This document shows, in pieces, positions 1-8,210 of a stretch of 37,567 bases of DNA. The notes beneath the pieces are model-generated. The model was not told the origin of the DNA. It did no database searches and saw only the letters and a list, made by a program, of their open reading frames with translations. The translations under genes and the position numbers were made by a program. Position 1 is the stretch's first letter, and each line of letters opens with the position of its first letter. Source of the stretch: an uncultured Bacteroides sp. (GTDB lineage Bacteria > Bacteroidota > Bacteroidia > Bacteroidales > Bacteroidaceae). The stretch covers positions 1 through 37,567 of the forward strand of contig CASDXF010000034.1 of assembly GCA_949285075.1 (NCBI GenBank). The letters run 5' to 3'.

Positions 1-127
1 CGGCCATAGCCACGTTGTATTCTATCGTCTTTGTGAAAGCTCCGCCATTTACATGTTCCGCTTTCTGAGAAAAGGCGCTCTCATGAAGCAATACAACCAA
101 TGCAAATACAATAAAATTTTTGTTCAT
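1..127 (-). CDS. Partial secreted protein, N-terminus only
   Basis: The gene runs off the left edge, and 42 residues are visible. It begins MNKNFIVFALVVLLHESAFS followed by QKAEHVNGG: a short basic start, a hydrophobic core and an AFS-Q site like those of Bacteroidetes signal peptidase I substrates, so export to the periplasm or beyond is likely. The ATG lies 11 nt after the stop of the upstream lipoprotein gene, so the two are probably co-transcribed. I do not recognise the mature part (FTKTIEYNVAMA), and the family cannot be told from so little sequence. The region is AT-rich compared with the rest of the window. Confidence 0.6.
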   Translation of the reverse strand, partial: MNKNFIVFALVVLLHESAFSQKAEHVNGGAFTKTIEYNVAMA

Positions 128-138
128 TGAATTCTATA

Positions 139-948
139 TTAGAAAGAATGAAATGCACCATTATAATATATATAGTTTTCACAATACGGAAGTCTGCTAT
201 CAAGATCTGTTTGACTTGGATTAGAACTATCACGGTGTGTATGAGCAATAGCTACAACTTGTTTTCCTGCATAATAATACGTATTATTGACAACCGTTAG
301 TTCTATACTAGTCTCATGCGCAGTACTTCCTTCAGTTTGAACAACAGCATACGTACCATCACTAAATGCAAGGATATTAACCTCTACATAATCAGGAGAT
401 AACGTCCAATTATATATATGCCCTATCAATTCATTCATATCACTATAGCTTTCATTAAAAAAGGATCTAGTAGTCCGCAAATGAATATTAATATTCTTTT
501 CATCAAAAAACGTACTCACCCTCACGGAATTATTAACACAACAATCTATAATTTTAACTATCTCTTCACGTCTCATAGAAGCGAGCTGTGGATATTTATC
601 ATACAACGCTTGCTTCTTCTGATTCACTAACAATATTTTTTGTTCTATATTAAGCGAACCAATAACAGCAGGCAGATATATTACTTTACTCCCATCCGCA
701 TTAACTTCTGTTTCAACATCAGACAACTTTACTTTTAAAAGCTCTTTTTCAAATACTATTAATGATTGTTGTAAATCACTTGCAGCAATAATAAACTCTT
801 CTAACTCTGTAGAGTTCGTTATTGCGGCATTGTCGCTTGTAGATTCTAATTCGTCATCAGACTGACACCCGATTATCCAAAAAATAAAAGTGAAGAACAT
901 GAAGATACTAAATATCTTTGCTCCATTTTTTAGTAAAACACTATTCAT
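139..948 (-). CDS. Lipoprotein with a JAMM-like (JAB/MPN) metal motif near the C-terminus
   Basis: A 269-residue protein. Residues 10-27 are hydrophobic and end in IIGC, a plausible lipobox with Cys28 followed by QSDDE, so it should be a lipoprotein. Residues 45-135 are helical and charged. The C-terminal part has beta-strand character and contains AHTHRDSSNPSQTDLD (His236, His238, Ser245, Asp248). This resembles the JAMM signature HxHx7SxxD with one residue fewer between His and Ser; the RadC protein 0.6 kb away has the canonical spacing. Glu212 is a candidate for the upstream acidic residue. The role is unknown: a zinc peptidase or isopeptidase is inferred from the motif alone. It is the first gene of a unit with the downstream secreted protein and has a clear promoter. 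AT-rich composition suggests horizontal acquisition. Confidence 0.6.
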   Translation of the reverse strand: MNSVLLKNGAKIFSIFMFFTFIFWIIGCQSDDELESTSDNAAITNSTELEEFIIAASDLQQSLIVFEKELLKVKLSDVETEVNADGSKVIYLPAVIGSLNIEQKILLVNQKKQALYDKYPQLASMRREEIVKIIDCCVNNSVRVSTFFDEKNINIHLRTTRSFFNESYSDMNELIGHIYNWTLSPDYVEVNILAFSDGTYAVVQTEGSTAHETSIELTVVNNTYYYAGKQVVAIAHTHRDSSNPSQTDLDSRLPYCENYIYYNGAFHSF

Positions 949-1087
949 GCTAAATTCTGTATTAAATTAATTAAAACTATTCTTAGCTGTATCTATCATT
1001 TCAACAGCCATAAAAACATTACAACTTTAAACACTATTTTACCAATAACCTCCTTTTTTTACATTACTTGATAAAAAATATTTTTTT

Positions 1088-1119
1088 CAAAGATAAAAAA
1101 CAAAAAAACGAAAAACAAA
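1088..1119 (-). promoter_or_regulatory. Bacteroides-type promoter for the JAMM-like lipoprotein operon
   Basis: On the minus strand TTTG (1116-1119) is followed after exactly 20 nt by TATCTTTG (1088-1095), an excellent match to the Bacteroides -33/-7 consensus. Transcription would start near 1081, leaving a leader of about 130 nt before the ATG at 948. Confidence 0.7.
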
Positions 1120-1262
1120 TGGCTGTGACAGCATTTTCTTGTAGCGCTTATATAAATTATTAATAATCAGTGCTGTGACAGATGCGTGACAGAAAAACTT
1201 ATACAAAAAAGCCCTAATTTGTCACACCTAAGACCAATAATGAGTGACAATTGGCAAACATA
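1120..1262. promoter_or_regulatory. Cluster of GTGACAG-type sites upstream of the lipoprotein promoter
   Basis: GTGACAG occurs at 1125-1131, 1175-1181 and 1186-1192, GTGACAA at 1244-1250, and the inverted form TTGTCAC at 1219-1225. The first lies within the odd-centred palindrome GCTGTGACAGC (1122-1132), directly upstream of the -33 element at 1116-1119. A second possible minus-strand -7 box (TATGTTTG) lies at 1255-1262. This could be a regulator-binding region; no regulator can be named. Confidence 0.4.
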
Positions 1263-1299
1263 GTATAGCGGGGAAAGAGTATGTTCAGTCTTAATTCTT

Positions 1300-1530
1300 C
1301 GCTTGAAAGACTGGGCTACGGCTCACGAGAAACAGGGCTACGGCTCGTGAGCCGTAGGGCGACGCTTCACGCCCGATTCCCCTTTCCGACCGCTTTCGGA
1401 GGGGAGATTTACGCGTTTTCACCTCTGAAAAGAGCGGTTTTTAGACGCTTTTCACGAGTTCAGGCCGCCTAAAACGGAAAATTCAACGCACCCGATTTTA
1501 AGGAAAATCTTAAAAATGGAACATTTTGCC
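1300..1530 (+). repeat. Interspersed intergenic repeat, right half only (module A)
   Basis: This is a copy of the right part of the composite element at 15567, 25036 and 34256. It starts with 22-bp units containing GGCTCACGAG/GGCTCGTGAG, including the inverted repeat CTACGGCTC-GT-GAGCCGTAG. It then has a stretch with TTTACGCGTTTT and ends in CTTAAAAATGGAACATTTT 26 nt from the radC stop. The left half (module B with its 50-bp core) is missing here. An open frame at 1281-1472 crosses it and resembles frames in two other copies. The region between the sites at 1250 and this repeat shows nothing else. Confidence 0.75.
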
Positions 1531-1555
1531 ACGGGAAAAGAGGTCGGCCTCCCTC

Positions 1556-2251
1556 CTAAATCACCCCTTCGTCGGCAAAGCTGTAATAATTGTCCTCGCA
1601 GACCACGAGATGGTCAATGAGGCGGATATTCATCGTGTCCGCCGCCTTGCGGATGCGCTCGGTCAGCAGCTTGTCCTCTTGACTGGGCCGTACGTTCCCC
1701 GAAGGATGGTTATGCGCCACGGCTATCTGCGTCGCCCGTTGCAGGATGGCTTCCCGCAGAATGGTGCGGACATCGGCGTAGGTTCCGTCGATACCTCCCG
1801 TACTGACGCGTACCTTGTCGATAACCTTCATGGCCTGATTCAGCAGGAGTACCCAAAACTCCTCCCGGTCCAAGTCGCACATTATCGGCTGAAAGATGCG
1901 GAAAATGTCCGTCGAGCAGGAGACCTGAGGCCGCTCCCGCACGCTTTGCAGCTTTCTCCGCTTGCCAAGCTCCAACGCCGCCATAACCGTCACGCTCTTC
2001 GCGGGCCCCATTCCCTTGAATTTCGAGTAGTCGTTCACGTCCCACTTGGCCAACGTGTTCAGGTTGTTGTCGCAAGCCCGCAACACGCGCCGCATCAGCT
2101 CCACCGCGCTCTCTTCGGTGTTGCCGGAGCCGATAAGGATAGCGAGCAGCTCGGCGTCGCTCAGGGCCGAGGCTCCCTTCGCCATCATCTTCTCGCGGGG
2201 CCGGTCCTCCAACGCCCACTGGTTGATAGACAACTTAGATTTCGTTTCCAT
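1556..2251 (-). CDS. radC: RadC family JAB-domain protein
   Basis: 231 residues, usual for RadC. The N-terminal half has a helix-hairpin-helix type segment (FKGMGPAKSVTVMAALELGK, about residues 78-97). The C-terminal half is a JAB/MPN domain with the canonical metal motif HNHPSGNVRPSQED (His180, His182, Ser190, Asp193). RadC was once linked to DNA repair, but its biochemical role is unsettled; a deaminase or protease-like metal fold is all that is certain. The stop codon lies 26 nt from the end of an interspersed repeat. The ATG is 6 nt after the stop of the glycosyltransferase gene, so the two form one transcription unit. Confidence 0.92.
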   Translation of the reverse strand: METKSKLSINQWALEDRPREKMMAKGASALSDAELLAILIGSGNTEESAVELMRRVLRACDNNLNTLAKWDVNDYSKFKGMGPAKSVTVMAALELGKRRKLQSVRERPQVSCSTDIFRIFQPIMCDLDREEFWVLLLNQAMKVIDKVRVSTGGIDGTYADVRTILREAILQRATQIAVAHNHPSGNVRPSQEDKLLTERIRKAADTMNIRLIDHLVVCEDNYYSFADEGVI

Positions 2252-2257
2252 CTTCCC

Positions 2258-3247
2258 TTACTTATAGAAATTCTTGCTGAACGCTTCAAACTCGTCCTTC
2301 CCGCATACGCAACGCTTCCACCAAGCGACCCAGAATCCCGTTCCGTAACCGATGAGCTGAACGAAAGAGGCCGCCACGGAATAAATCCCTATCTTGAGGC
2401 TTCCGTTACGCACGGTGGAGTCAAGGCAGACCAACAAGGCGTAAAACAGAATGGGGAGGAGGCTGTACGGACAGAAAGGCGAACAGAGTATCAGCGCCGC
2501 CACGCCCAACGTGAAGGCCGCAGGAAGCAGGTGCACCACCTTCAGCGACTCGGGATACTTCTTATAGAGATTGACGCGGGCGATTCCGGAATTATAGACC
2601 TGCTTGAAGAACTTCTTCAAGTCGGCGCGACGCTTGTGATAGACCCACGCCTCCGGAAACAGCCGGCAGGCGTACCCGCCCTTAAAGACGCGCAAGCTGA
2701 AGTCGATGTCCTCGCCGAAGCGCATCTTGGAAAAGCCGCCCAACGCGTTGTACACCGTCCGGCGCACGCCCATATTGAAGCTGCGGGGGTAGAACTTGTC
2801 CATCTTCTTTTTCCCTCCACGGATACCGCCGGTGGTAAAGAAAGAGGTCATGGAGTAGTTTATCGCCTTCTGGATATCCGTAAATGAGGGATGGGCGCGG
2901 TCGGGCCCTCCGAAAGCGTCGGCGGGCTTCCTCCGAAGCTCCTCCTCCACGGCGTTGAAATAGGAATCCGGAAGGATAACGTCGGAGTCCAGTATGACGA
3001 GATACTCCCCTTCCGCCCGCTCCGCCCCGTAATTGCGGGTCTGCCCCGGCCCCGAGTTCGGCTTGAAATAGTAACGGACGGGAAGCAGGGAGGCGTAACG
3101 CCTGACCGTCTCCTCGCACGGGACGGTAGAGCCGTCCTCGACAACGATAACTTCAAAATCCTTGAAGCGTTGGTCGGCAAGGCTTCGGAGCAGCTCGTCC
3201 ACCTCATCCGGACGGTTGAATACGGGGACTATGACGGAGTAGCGCAT
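2258..3247 (-). CDS. Family 2 glycosyltransferase with C-terminal membrane segments
   Basis: 329 residues. The N-terminal GT-A fold begins SVIVPVFNRPDEVDELLRSL, has the nucleotide-sugar binding EDGS at 37-40 and the DSD metal motif at 87-89, then GGFSKMRFGEDIDFSLR (about 170-186), where ED at 179-180 probably holds the catalytic base. After WVYHKRR the C-terminal 90 residues are hydrophobic with two or three likely membrane spans, so it should act at the cytoplasmic face of the inner membrane. The acceptor (polysaccharide, lipid or other glycan) cannot be told. It lies directly after the ackA terminator and upstream of radC; no strong promoter was seen in the 28 nt before it. Confidence 0.88.
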   Translation of the reverse strand: MRYSVIVPVFNRPDEVDELLRSLADQRFKDFEVIVVEDGSTVPCEETVRRYASLLPVRYYFKPNSGPGQTRNYGAERAEGEYLVILDSDVILPDSYFNAVEEELRRKPADAFGGPDRAHPSFTDIQKAINYSMTSFFTTGGIRGGKKKMDKFYPRSFNMGVRRTVYNALGGFSKMRFGEDIDFSLRVFKGGYACRLFPEAWVYHKRRADLKKFFKQVYNSGIARVNLYKKYPESLKVVHLLPAAFTLGVAALILCSPFCPYSLLPILFYALLVCLDSTVRNGSLKIGIYSVAASFVQLIGYGTGFWVAWWKRCVCGKDEFEAFSKNFYK

Positions 3248-3275
3248 AAGGCAAATGTTTCAAATGGGTTAGGTA

Positions 3276-3337
3276 AATAAAAAAGGAAGGCACGTCAAGA
3301 GGCGGCCTTATCCGCCCCGTCCTGACACGCCTTCCTT
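3276..3337 (-). terminator. Rho-independent terminator after ackA
   Basis: Long arms AAGGAAGGC.. (3283 on) and ..GCCTTCCTT (to 3337) pair with a two-base mismatch, and an inner GGCGG/CCGCC stem sits in the loop. On the minus strand the hairpin is followed by a T-rich run (A-rich on the plus strand at 3276-3284). It separates pta-ackA from the glycosyltransferase-radC pair. Confidence 0.75.
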
Positions 3338-3349
3338 ATTGACTGTCTC

Positions 3350-4552
3350 TTATTGCTTGTTCAGGATGTCCACCGTATCCGAAGCGATGAGCAGCTCCTC
3401 GTCGGTGGGGATAACGACTACCTTCACCTTCGAGTCGGGGGTAGAGATAACCGCCTCCTCGCCGTGTATCTTGTCGTTCACCTCCTTGTCAATCTTAATG
3501 CCCATGAACTCCATGTTCGCGCAGACCGCCTCACGGCACTGTGACTGGTTCTCGCCGACACCTCCCGTAAACAGGACGATGTCTACGCCGCCCAACGCCG
3601 CGATATAGGCGCCGATGTACTTCTTGATGCGGTAGTAGTACATCTTCTCGGCCAAGATTGCCTTGGGGTTTCCCGCCTTGCAAGCGGCATCCAGTTCGCG
3701 CATATCGCTCGACACGCCGGACACTCCAAGCACGCCGCTCTTCTTGTTCAGCAGGTTGGAGATTCCCGTCGTGTTCAATCCTTCCTTGTCCATGATGAAG
3801 GTAACCGCTCCGGCGTCGATGTCTCCGCTACGCGTACCCATCATCAGTCCCTCCAACGGGGTCAGTCCCATCGTCGTGTCCATGCACTTGCCGTCCTTGA
3901 TGGCGGAGATGGAACCGCCGTTACCGATGTGGCAGGTGATGATTCTCAGTCCTTCGGGATTCACGCCCAAGAACTCGCACACCCGCTTGGATACATAGCG
4001 GTGGGAGGTGCCGTGGAAGCCATAGCGACGCACGCCGTACTTCTCGTACAGCTCATGGGGTATGGCGTACATATAAGCGTAGTCCGGCATGGTCTGATGG
4101 AACGCCGTGTCGAACACTCCCACCTGAGGTATGTTCGGCAGGATAGCGGTCACCGCGTTCACTCCCTTCAGGTTGGCGGGGTTGTGCAGCGGGGCCAAGT
4201 CGTTGCAGGCGATAAAGGCGTCCAGCACCTCCTTAGTCAGCAGTACCGACTCGCTGAAGCGCTCGCCGCCGTGCACCATACGGTGGCCCACCGCGTTGAT
4301 TTCATCTAATGACTTAATGGCTCCGTACTCCGGACTAATCAGGGTGTTGAGGATGAACTCCACTCCTACCGTATGCTCGGGGATGTCCTTTTCGAGTATC
4401 TTCTTCTCGCCGTTGGGCAAGGTCAGCTTCAGGAAAGAGCCTTTCAGCCCGATTTTCTCGATTCCTCCCTGTGCAATGACCCGCTTGTCGGTCATGTCGA
4501 ATAGCTTGTATTTGATGGATGAACTGCCGCAGTTCAATACTAAAATCTTCAT
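3350..4552 (-). CDS. ackA: Acetate kinase
   Basis: 400 residues. It makes ATP and acetate from acetyl phosphate and ADP, the last step of fermentative acetate production. Active-site residues seen are Asn7, Ser10/Ser12 and Lys14 in NCGSSSIKYK, Arg91 in GHRMVHGG, Asp148 in FDTAFHQTMP, His180 in GFHGTSH and Arg241 in MGTRSGD. The phosphate-binding HIGNGGS and FTGGVGEN loops are present, as is the C-terminal acidic PTDEE. The start ATG is 26 nt after the pta stop, so pta and ackA form one operon, ended by the hairpin at 3276-3337. Confidence 0.97.
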   Translation of the reverse strand: MKILVLNCGSSSIKYKLFDMTDKRVIAQGGIEKIGLKGSFLKLTLPNGEKKILEKDIPEHTVGVEFILNTLISPEYGAIKSLDEINAVGHRMVHGGERFSESVLLTKEVLDAFIACNDLAPLHNPANLKGVNAVTAILPNIPQVGVFDTAFHQTMPDYAYMYAIPHELYEKYGVRRYGFHGTSHRYVSKRVCEFLGVNPEGLRIITCHIGNGGSISAIKDGKCMDTTMGLTPLEGLMMGTRSGDIDAGAVTFIMDKEGLNTTGISNLLNKKSGVLGVSGVSSDMRELDAACKAGNPKAILAEKMYYYRIKKYIGAYIAALGGVDIVLFTGGVGENQSQCREAVCANMEFMGIKIDKEVNDKIHGEEAVISTPDSKVKVVVIPTDEELLIASDTVDILNKQ

Positions 4553-4578
4553 GTCTTCCGTCGTTTATGGGTTTACAG

Positions 4579-5598
4579 TTATTGGTTATTCTTCGCCGCG
4601 ATAGCCTGATTAGCCGTAATGGCTATCATGCGGTACACGTCCTCGATGGAGCATCCGCGGGAAAGGTCGTTCACCGGACGGGCGATTCCCTGAAGAATCG
4701 GGCCGATAGCGTCGGCGTGTCCGAGACGCTGAACCAACTTATATGAAATGTTGCCTACCTCCAGCGTAGGTACGACCAGTACGTTAGCGCGTCCCGCTAC
4801 CGCCGAACCGGGAGCTTTTCCCGCTGCGACCTCCGGCACTAACGCGGCGTCGGCCTGAAGCTCTCCGTCCAAGTCAAGCGTAGGAGCCATCTCCTTCGCT
4901 ATCTTGGTAGCCTCAACCACCTTGTCCACCACCTCGTGAGAAGCGGAGCCTTTGGTCGAGAAGCTCAGCATGGCCACCTTAGGAACGTCGATTCCCGCCA
5001 CGGCCTTAGCGGTCTGTGCGGTGCAGATGGCAATCTGCGCCAACTGGTTAGCGTCCGGAACCGGCGTAACGGCTACGTCGCCCATCACCAGAACGCCGTT
5101 CTTCCCGTACTCGGGAGCGTGGGTCAGCAGCAGCATCGCTCCGGAGACACAGGTAATGCCCGGGGCTGTCTTTATAATCTGCAACGCCGGACGGAGCACG
5201 TTGCCCGTCGTGTTGCGGGCTCCGGCCAACTGGCCGTCAGCGTCGCCGCTCTTTATCATCAAACAACCAAAATAAAGAGGGTCGTTGGTCAGTTTACGAG
5301 CCTCCTCAATCGTCATGCCCTTCTTCTTGCGAAGCTCGCACAGCAGTTGCGCGTATTCCTCGTGCTTGGGAGAGGTCTCCGGGTCGATAATGGTGGCCTT
5401 GTTGATATTGCCTAATCCCCACTTTACGGCCAGTTCGTTAATCTCTTCCGGCTTGCCCAGCAGAATAAGGTCAGCCACTTCATCCGTTAATATCTGGTTG
5501 GCAGCTTTTAGTGTACGCTCTTCCGTCCCTTCGGGAAGAACGATACGTTGGCGGTCTGCCTTCGCACGCGCCACGATTTGGTTGATAAGTCTAAGCAT
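4579..5598 (-). CDS. pta: Phosphate acetyltransferase
   Basis: 339 residues, the short single-domain form (PTA_PTB family) without the N-terminal regulatory domains of the E. coli enzyme. It converts acetyl-CoA and phosphate to acetyl phosphate, which ackA uses. Family stretches include IVLPEGTEERTLKAAN at the N-terminus, PLYFGCLMIKSGDADGQLAG (about 107-126), VMGDVAVTPVPDANQLA and the C-terminal GHADAIGPILQGIARPVNDL. First gene of the pta-ackA operon, with a promoter about 50 nt upstream. Confidence 0.97.
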   Translation of the reverse strand: MLRLINQIVARAKADRQRIVLPEGTEERTLKAANQILTDEVADLILLGKPEEINELAVKWGLGNINKATIIDPETSPKHEEYAQLLCELRKKKGMTIEEARKLTNDPLYFGCLMIKSGDADGQLAGARNTTGNVLRPALQIIKTAPGITCVSGAMLLLTHAPEYGKNGVLVMGDVAVTPVPDANQLAQIAICTAQTAKAVAGIDVPKVAMLSFSTKGSASHEVVDKVVEATKIAKEMAPTLDLDGELQADAALVPEVAAGKAPGSAVAGRANVLVVPTLEVGNISYKLVQRLGHADAIGPILQGIARPVNDLSRGCSIEDVYRMIAITANQAIAAKNNQ

Positions 5599-5648
5599 AA
5601 TATATATAATGTATATTTATAACTTCGGGATTCGCATGGTTCATATCG

Positions 5649-5656
5649 CGAAAGTA
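5649..5656 (-). promoter_or_regulatory. -7 box for pta-ackA
   Basis: The minus strand reads TACTTTCG, a common Bacteroides variant of TAnnTTTG, 51 nt before the pta ATG. No clear -33 element was found. Confidence 0.45.
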
Positions 5657-5783
5657 CGCAATTTTGCAATATCCATATTACAATTCCGGCGGTTTTTCAT
5701 CCGCACGCCTGAAATATTATAATATTTAACCCAAATCGCATTAGAGAATTTCATATCCGGCATGTAAGGACGTTCAGATTCAG

Positions 5784-5900
5784 CCTGCCCTGCGGCTCGC
5801 GAGGGATAGCCCTACGGCTCGCGAGAAACAGGGCAGCGGCTCGCGACAGGAAGGGCTGTTTCTCGAACGGGTTATAAGACACTGATAATAAGCCGTTTCA
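5784..5900 (+). repeat. Short interspersed repeat: three 22-bp tandem units plus tail
   Basis: Three consecutive 22-bp units, each holding CGGCTCGCGA with its CTCGCGAG-like palindrome, are followed by GGCTGTTTCTCGAACGG and a tail containing CTGATAATAAGCCGTTTC. The copy at 30005-30125 has the same three units and the same kind of tail, in the same strand orientation. The rest of the 580-bp gap between pta and lrgA shows no gene; open frames crossing it look like by-products of the repeat. Confidence 0.75.
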
Positions 5901-6154
5901 CTTCAATCAAAATGACAGAGCTTTTTCTAATGCGAATTGAGGTTTTAACAAGGCCTTTTCAGAGCCGATCCGAATCATGTCCAACGGCTCACGGAACGCC
6001 TGACGGGACCTCGCCGACAACCTCTGCGCGGCGGAGCTGTCCCTCGCTCCGTCCTGCACGAAAAGTCACTCGGCCCTATACGGTGTCATGCACAGCCCTG
6101 TGCACAACCCGAACAAAATTATCGGATGGAGTCAAAACGGTTTCTTATTTTTCC

Positions 6155-6162
6155 TACCTTCG
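6155..6162 (+). promoter_or_regulatory. -7 box for the lrgAB cluster
   Basis: TACCTTCG lies 25-33 nt before the candidate lrgA starts at 6182 (GTG) and 6188 (ATG). Its position rules out the longer open frame that begins near 5912. Confidence 0.5.
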
Positions 6163-6187
6163 CGCCGTTTTCAAAACAATAGTGAAT

Positions 6188-6556
6188 ATGATACGTCAGT
6201 GCGCCATCTTATTTGGCTGTTTGGCTTTGGGTGAGTTAATCGTCTATCTTACGGGCATCAAGCTGCCGTCCAGTATCATCGGCATGTTGCTCCTCACCCT
6301 TTTCCTGAAATTAGGTTGGATTAAATTGCAGTGGGTGCAAGGGCTGTCGGACTTTCTGGTAGCCAACCTCGGCTTCTTCTTCGTTCCGCCCGGCGTGGCC
6401 CTAATGCTCTACTTCGACGTAATCGCTGCGGAGTTCTGGCCCATCGTCATAGCGACGATAGTCAGCACCGTACTGGTACTTTCCGTCACCGGATGGGTGC
6501 ACCAGATAGTGCGGAAGATTCAACAAGCGACAAGTTCAAGACAAAAACACGGATAA
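6188..6556 (+). CDS. lrgA: CidA/LrgA family membrane protein
   Basis: 122 residues from the ATG at 6188; a GTG two codons earlier (6182) is equally possible. About four membrane spans are visible: CAILFGCLALGELIVYLTG, a second through LPSSIIGMLLLTLFLKLGW with the family signature, a third around FLVANLGFFFVPPGVALMLY and a C-terminal one. LrgA proteins resemble holins and act with LrgB; in Gram-positive bacteria the pair influences murein hydrolase activity, autolysis and pyruvate or small-molecule transport. The function in Bacteroidetes is not settled. lrgB starts 12 nt downstream. Confidence 0.9.
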   Translation: MIRQCAILFGCLALGELIVYLTGIKLPSSIIGMLLLTLFLKLGWIKLQWVQGLSDFLVANLGFFFVPPGVALMLYFDVIAAEFWPIVIATIVSTVLVLSVTGWVHQIVRKIQQATSSRQKHG

Positions 6557-6568
6557 ACCAAAAGCGTC

Positions 6569-7264
6569 ATGAGTTTCTTTGAGAACGAATTTTTCCTGCT
6601 GGCCCTCACCTTCGGAGTCTTCTTCTTCGCCAAGCTGCTCCAGAAGAAGACGGGCTTGCTGTTACTGAACCCCATTCTGATTACAATCGCCCTCCTCATC
6701 GTCTTCCTAAAGGCGACGGGGGTGTCCTACGAGACGTACAACGAGGGCGGACACCTTATCGAGTTCTGGCTGCGCCCGGCGGTGGTGGCGTTGGGCGTTC
6801 CCCTATACCTCCAGTTGGAAATGATAAAGAAGCAACTGCTCCCCATCCTGCTGTCGCAACTGGCCGGATGCCTCGTCGGGGTAATCTCCGTCGTACTGAT
6901 AGCCAAGCTGTTGGGAGCCTCTCAGGAGGTCATTCTGTCGCTGGCTCCGAAGTCGGTCACCACGCCCATCGCGATGGAGGTGACTAAGGCCATCGGCGGC
7001 ATCCCCTCGCTGACGGCCGCCGTAGTCGTGGCCGTAGGGCTGTTGGGGGCGGTGTGCGGCTTCAAGACGATGAAGCTGATGCACGTGGGTAGTCCCATAG
7101 CGCAGGGACTCTCGATGGGGACGGCAGCTCATGCCGTGGGCACCTCAACGGCTATGGATGTCAGCCGCAAGTACGGCGCTTACGCCAGTCTGGGTCTCAC
7201 GCTCAACGGGATATTCACGGCTTTGCTGACTCCGACCATCCTTCATCTGTTAGGCATTCTGTAA
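6569..7264 (+). CDS. lrgB: LrgB/CidB family membrane protein
   Basis: 231 residues, the usual length of LrgB. Several hydrophobic spans are visible, and the family signature lies at SLAPKSVTTPIAMEVTKAIG (about 124-143), followed by LTAAVVVAVGLLGA and MGTAAHAVGTS. It sits in the inner membrane and partners with LrgA, encoded 12 nt upstream. The downstream DUF2156 gene starts 28 nt after its stop, so one transcript is likely. The exact substrate or trigger is unknown. Confidence 0.92.
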   Translation: MSFFENEFFLLALTFGVFFFAKLLQKKTGLLLLNPILITIALLIVFLKATGVSYETYNEGGHLIEFWLRPAVVALGVPLYLQLEMIKKQLLPILLSQLAGCLVGVISVVLIAKLLGASQEVILSLAPKSVTTPIAMEVTKAIGGIPSLTAAVVVAVGLLGAVCGFKTMKLMHVGSPIAQGLSMGTAAHAVGTSTAMDVSRKYGAYASLGLTLNGIFTALLTPTILHLLGIL

Positions 7265-7292
7265 CGCTTCAAAATATAAACGAAACCATCCT

Positions 7293-8210
7293 ATGATTCC
7301 ATTTAGAGACATTACACTGGCGGATAAGGAGACAATCACCGCCTTCACGATGAAGAGTCAGCGGCGGAACTGCGACTTGTCCTTCTCGAACCTGTGCAGT
7401 TGGCGGTTCCTCTACCATACGCAGTTCGCCGTCATGGACGGATTCCTTCTGTTCAAGTTCTGGGCCGAAGGGGAACTGGCCTACATGATGCCCGTAGGCG
7501 AAGGCGACCTGAAAGCCGTCCTCCGAGCGTTACTGGAAGACGCGCAGAGCGAAGGGAAGCCATTCTGTATGTTAGGCGTTTGCAGCAACATGCGTTCCGA
7601 ACTGGAAGAAGTCTTGCCCGGACGGTTCATCTTTACGGAAGACCGTGACTACGCCGACTACATTTATCTCCGGAGCGACTTGGCTACCCTGAAAGGGAAA
7701 AAGTTTCAGCCGAAAAGGAACCACATCAACAAGTTCCGCAACCTATACCCCAACTACGAGTACGCGCCCATCACTCCGGAACGCGTCCAAGAGTGCATCG
7801 AACTGGAAGCGAAATGGTGCAAGGCAAACGACTGCGACCAACAAGAGGGAACGGGCAACGAGCGGCAGGCGCTGCTGTACGCCCTCCAACACTTCCAAGA
7901 GCTCGGACTGACCGGGGGAATCCTCCACGTCGACGGCAGAATCGTGGCGTTCACCTTCGGTATGCCCATCAACCACGACACATTCGGCGTGCACGTGGAG
8001 AAAGCGGACACGGACGTAGAAGGCGCGTACGCGATGATTAACTACGAGTTCGCCAACCATATTCCGGAACAATACACCTACGTCAACCGGGAAGAGGACT
8101 TGGGCATCGAGGGACTGCGCAAAGCCAAGCTCTCCTATCAGCCAACCATCATACTGGCCAAGCACATGGCATGCCTGAAAGACCATCCGATAGAGATGAT
8201 AAAATGGTGA
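7293..8210 (+). CDS. DUF2156 (phosphatidylglycerol lysyltransferase C-terminal-like) protein
   Basis: 305 residues without membrane segments. It looks like the soluble acyltransferase-fold domain of MprF-type lysyltransferases: MIPFRDITLADKETITAF at the start, then CSWRFLYHTQFAVMDGFLLF, KFQPKRNHINKFRNLYPNYEY (about 135-155) and YVNREEDLGIEGLRKAKLSY near the end. MprF transfers an amino acid from aminoacyl-tRNA to phosphatidylglycerol, but stand-alone DUF2156 proteins without the flippase part have no assigned substrate, so I do not claim lipid lysylation. It overlaps the start of the GNAT gene by 7 nt, which suggests translational coupling. Confidence 0.82.
   Translation: MIPFRDITLADKETITAFTMKSQRRNCDLSFSNLCSWRFLYHTQFAVMDGFLLFKFWAEGELAYMMPVGEGDLKAVLRALLEDAQSEGKPFCMLGVCSNMRSELEEVLPGRFIFTEDRDYADYIYLRSDLATLKGKKFQPKRNHINKFRNLYPNYEYAPITPERVQECIELEAKWCKANDCDQQEGTGNERQALLYALQHFQELGLTGGILHVDGRIVAFTFGMPINHDTFGVHVEKADTDVEGAYAMINYEFANHIPEQYTYVNREEDLGIEGLRKAKLSYQPTIILAKHMACLKDHPIEMIKW

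Noticed and set aside
1526-2887. Long plus-strand open frame of 453 residues opposite radC and the glycosyltransferase
   Set aside because: It is the antisense shadow of two well recognised genes; its peptide is Arg/His-rich with no family pattern.
5784-5900. CRISPR or rRNA-like repeat reading of the CTCGCGAG units
   Set aside because: Units are contiguous tandem repeats without spacers and also occur within a larger interspersed element.
5912-6187. N-terminal extension of lrgA giving 214 residues
   Set aside because: The extra residues are low-complexity Arg/Ser/Thr, cover repeat-derived and promoter sequence, and LrgA proteins are about 120 residues.
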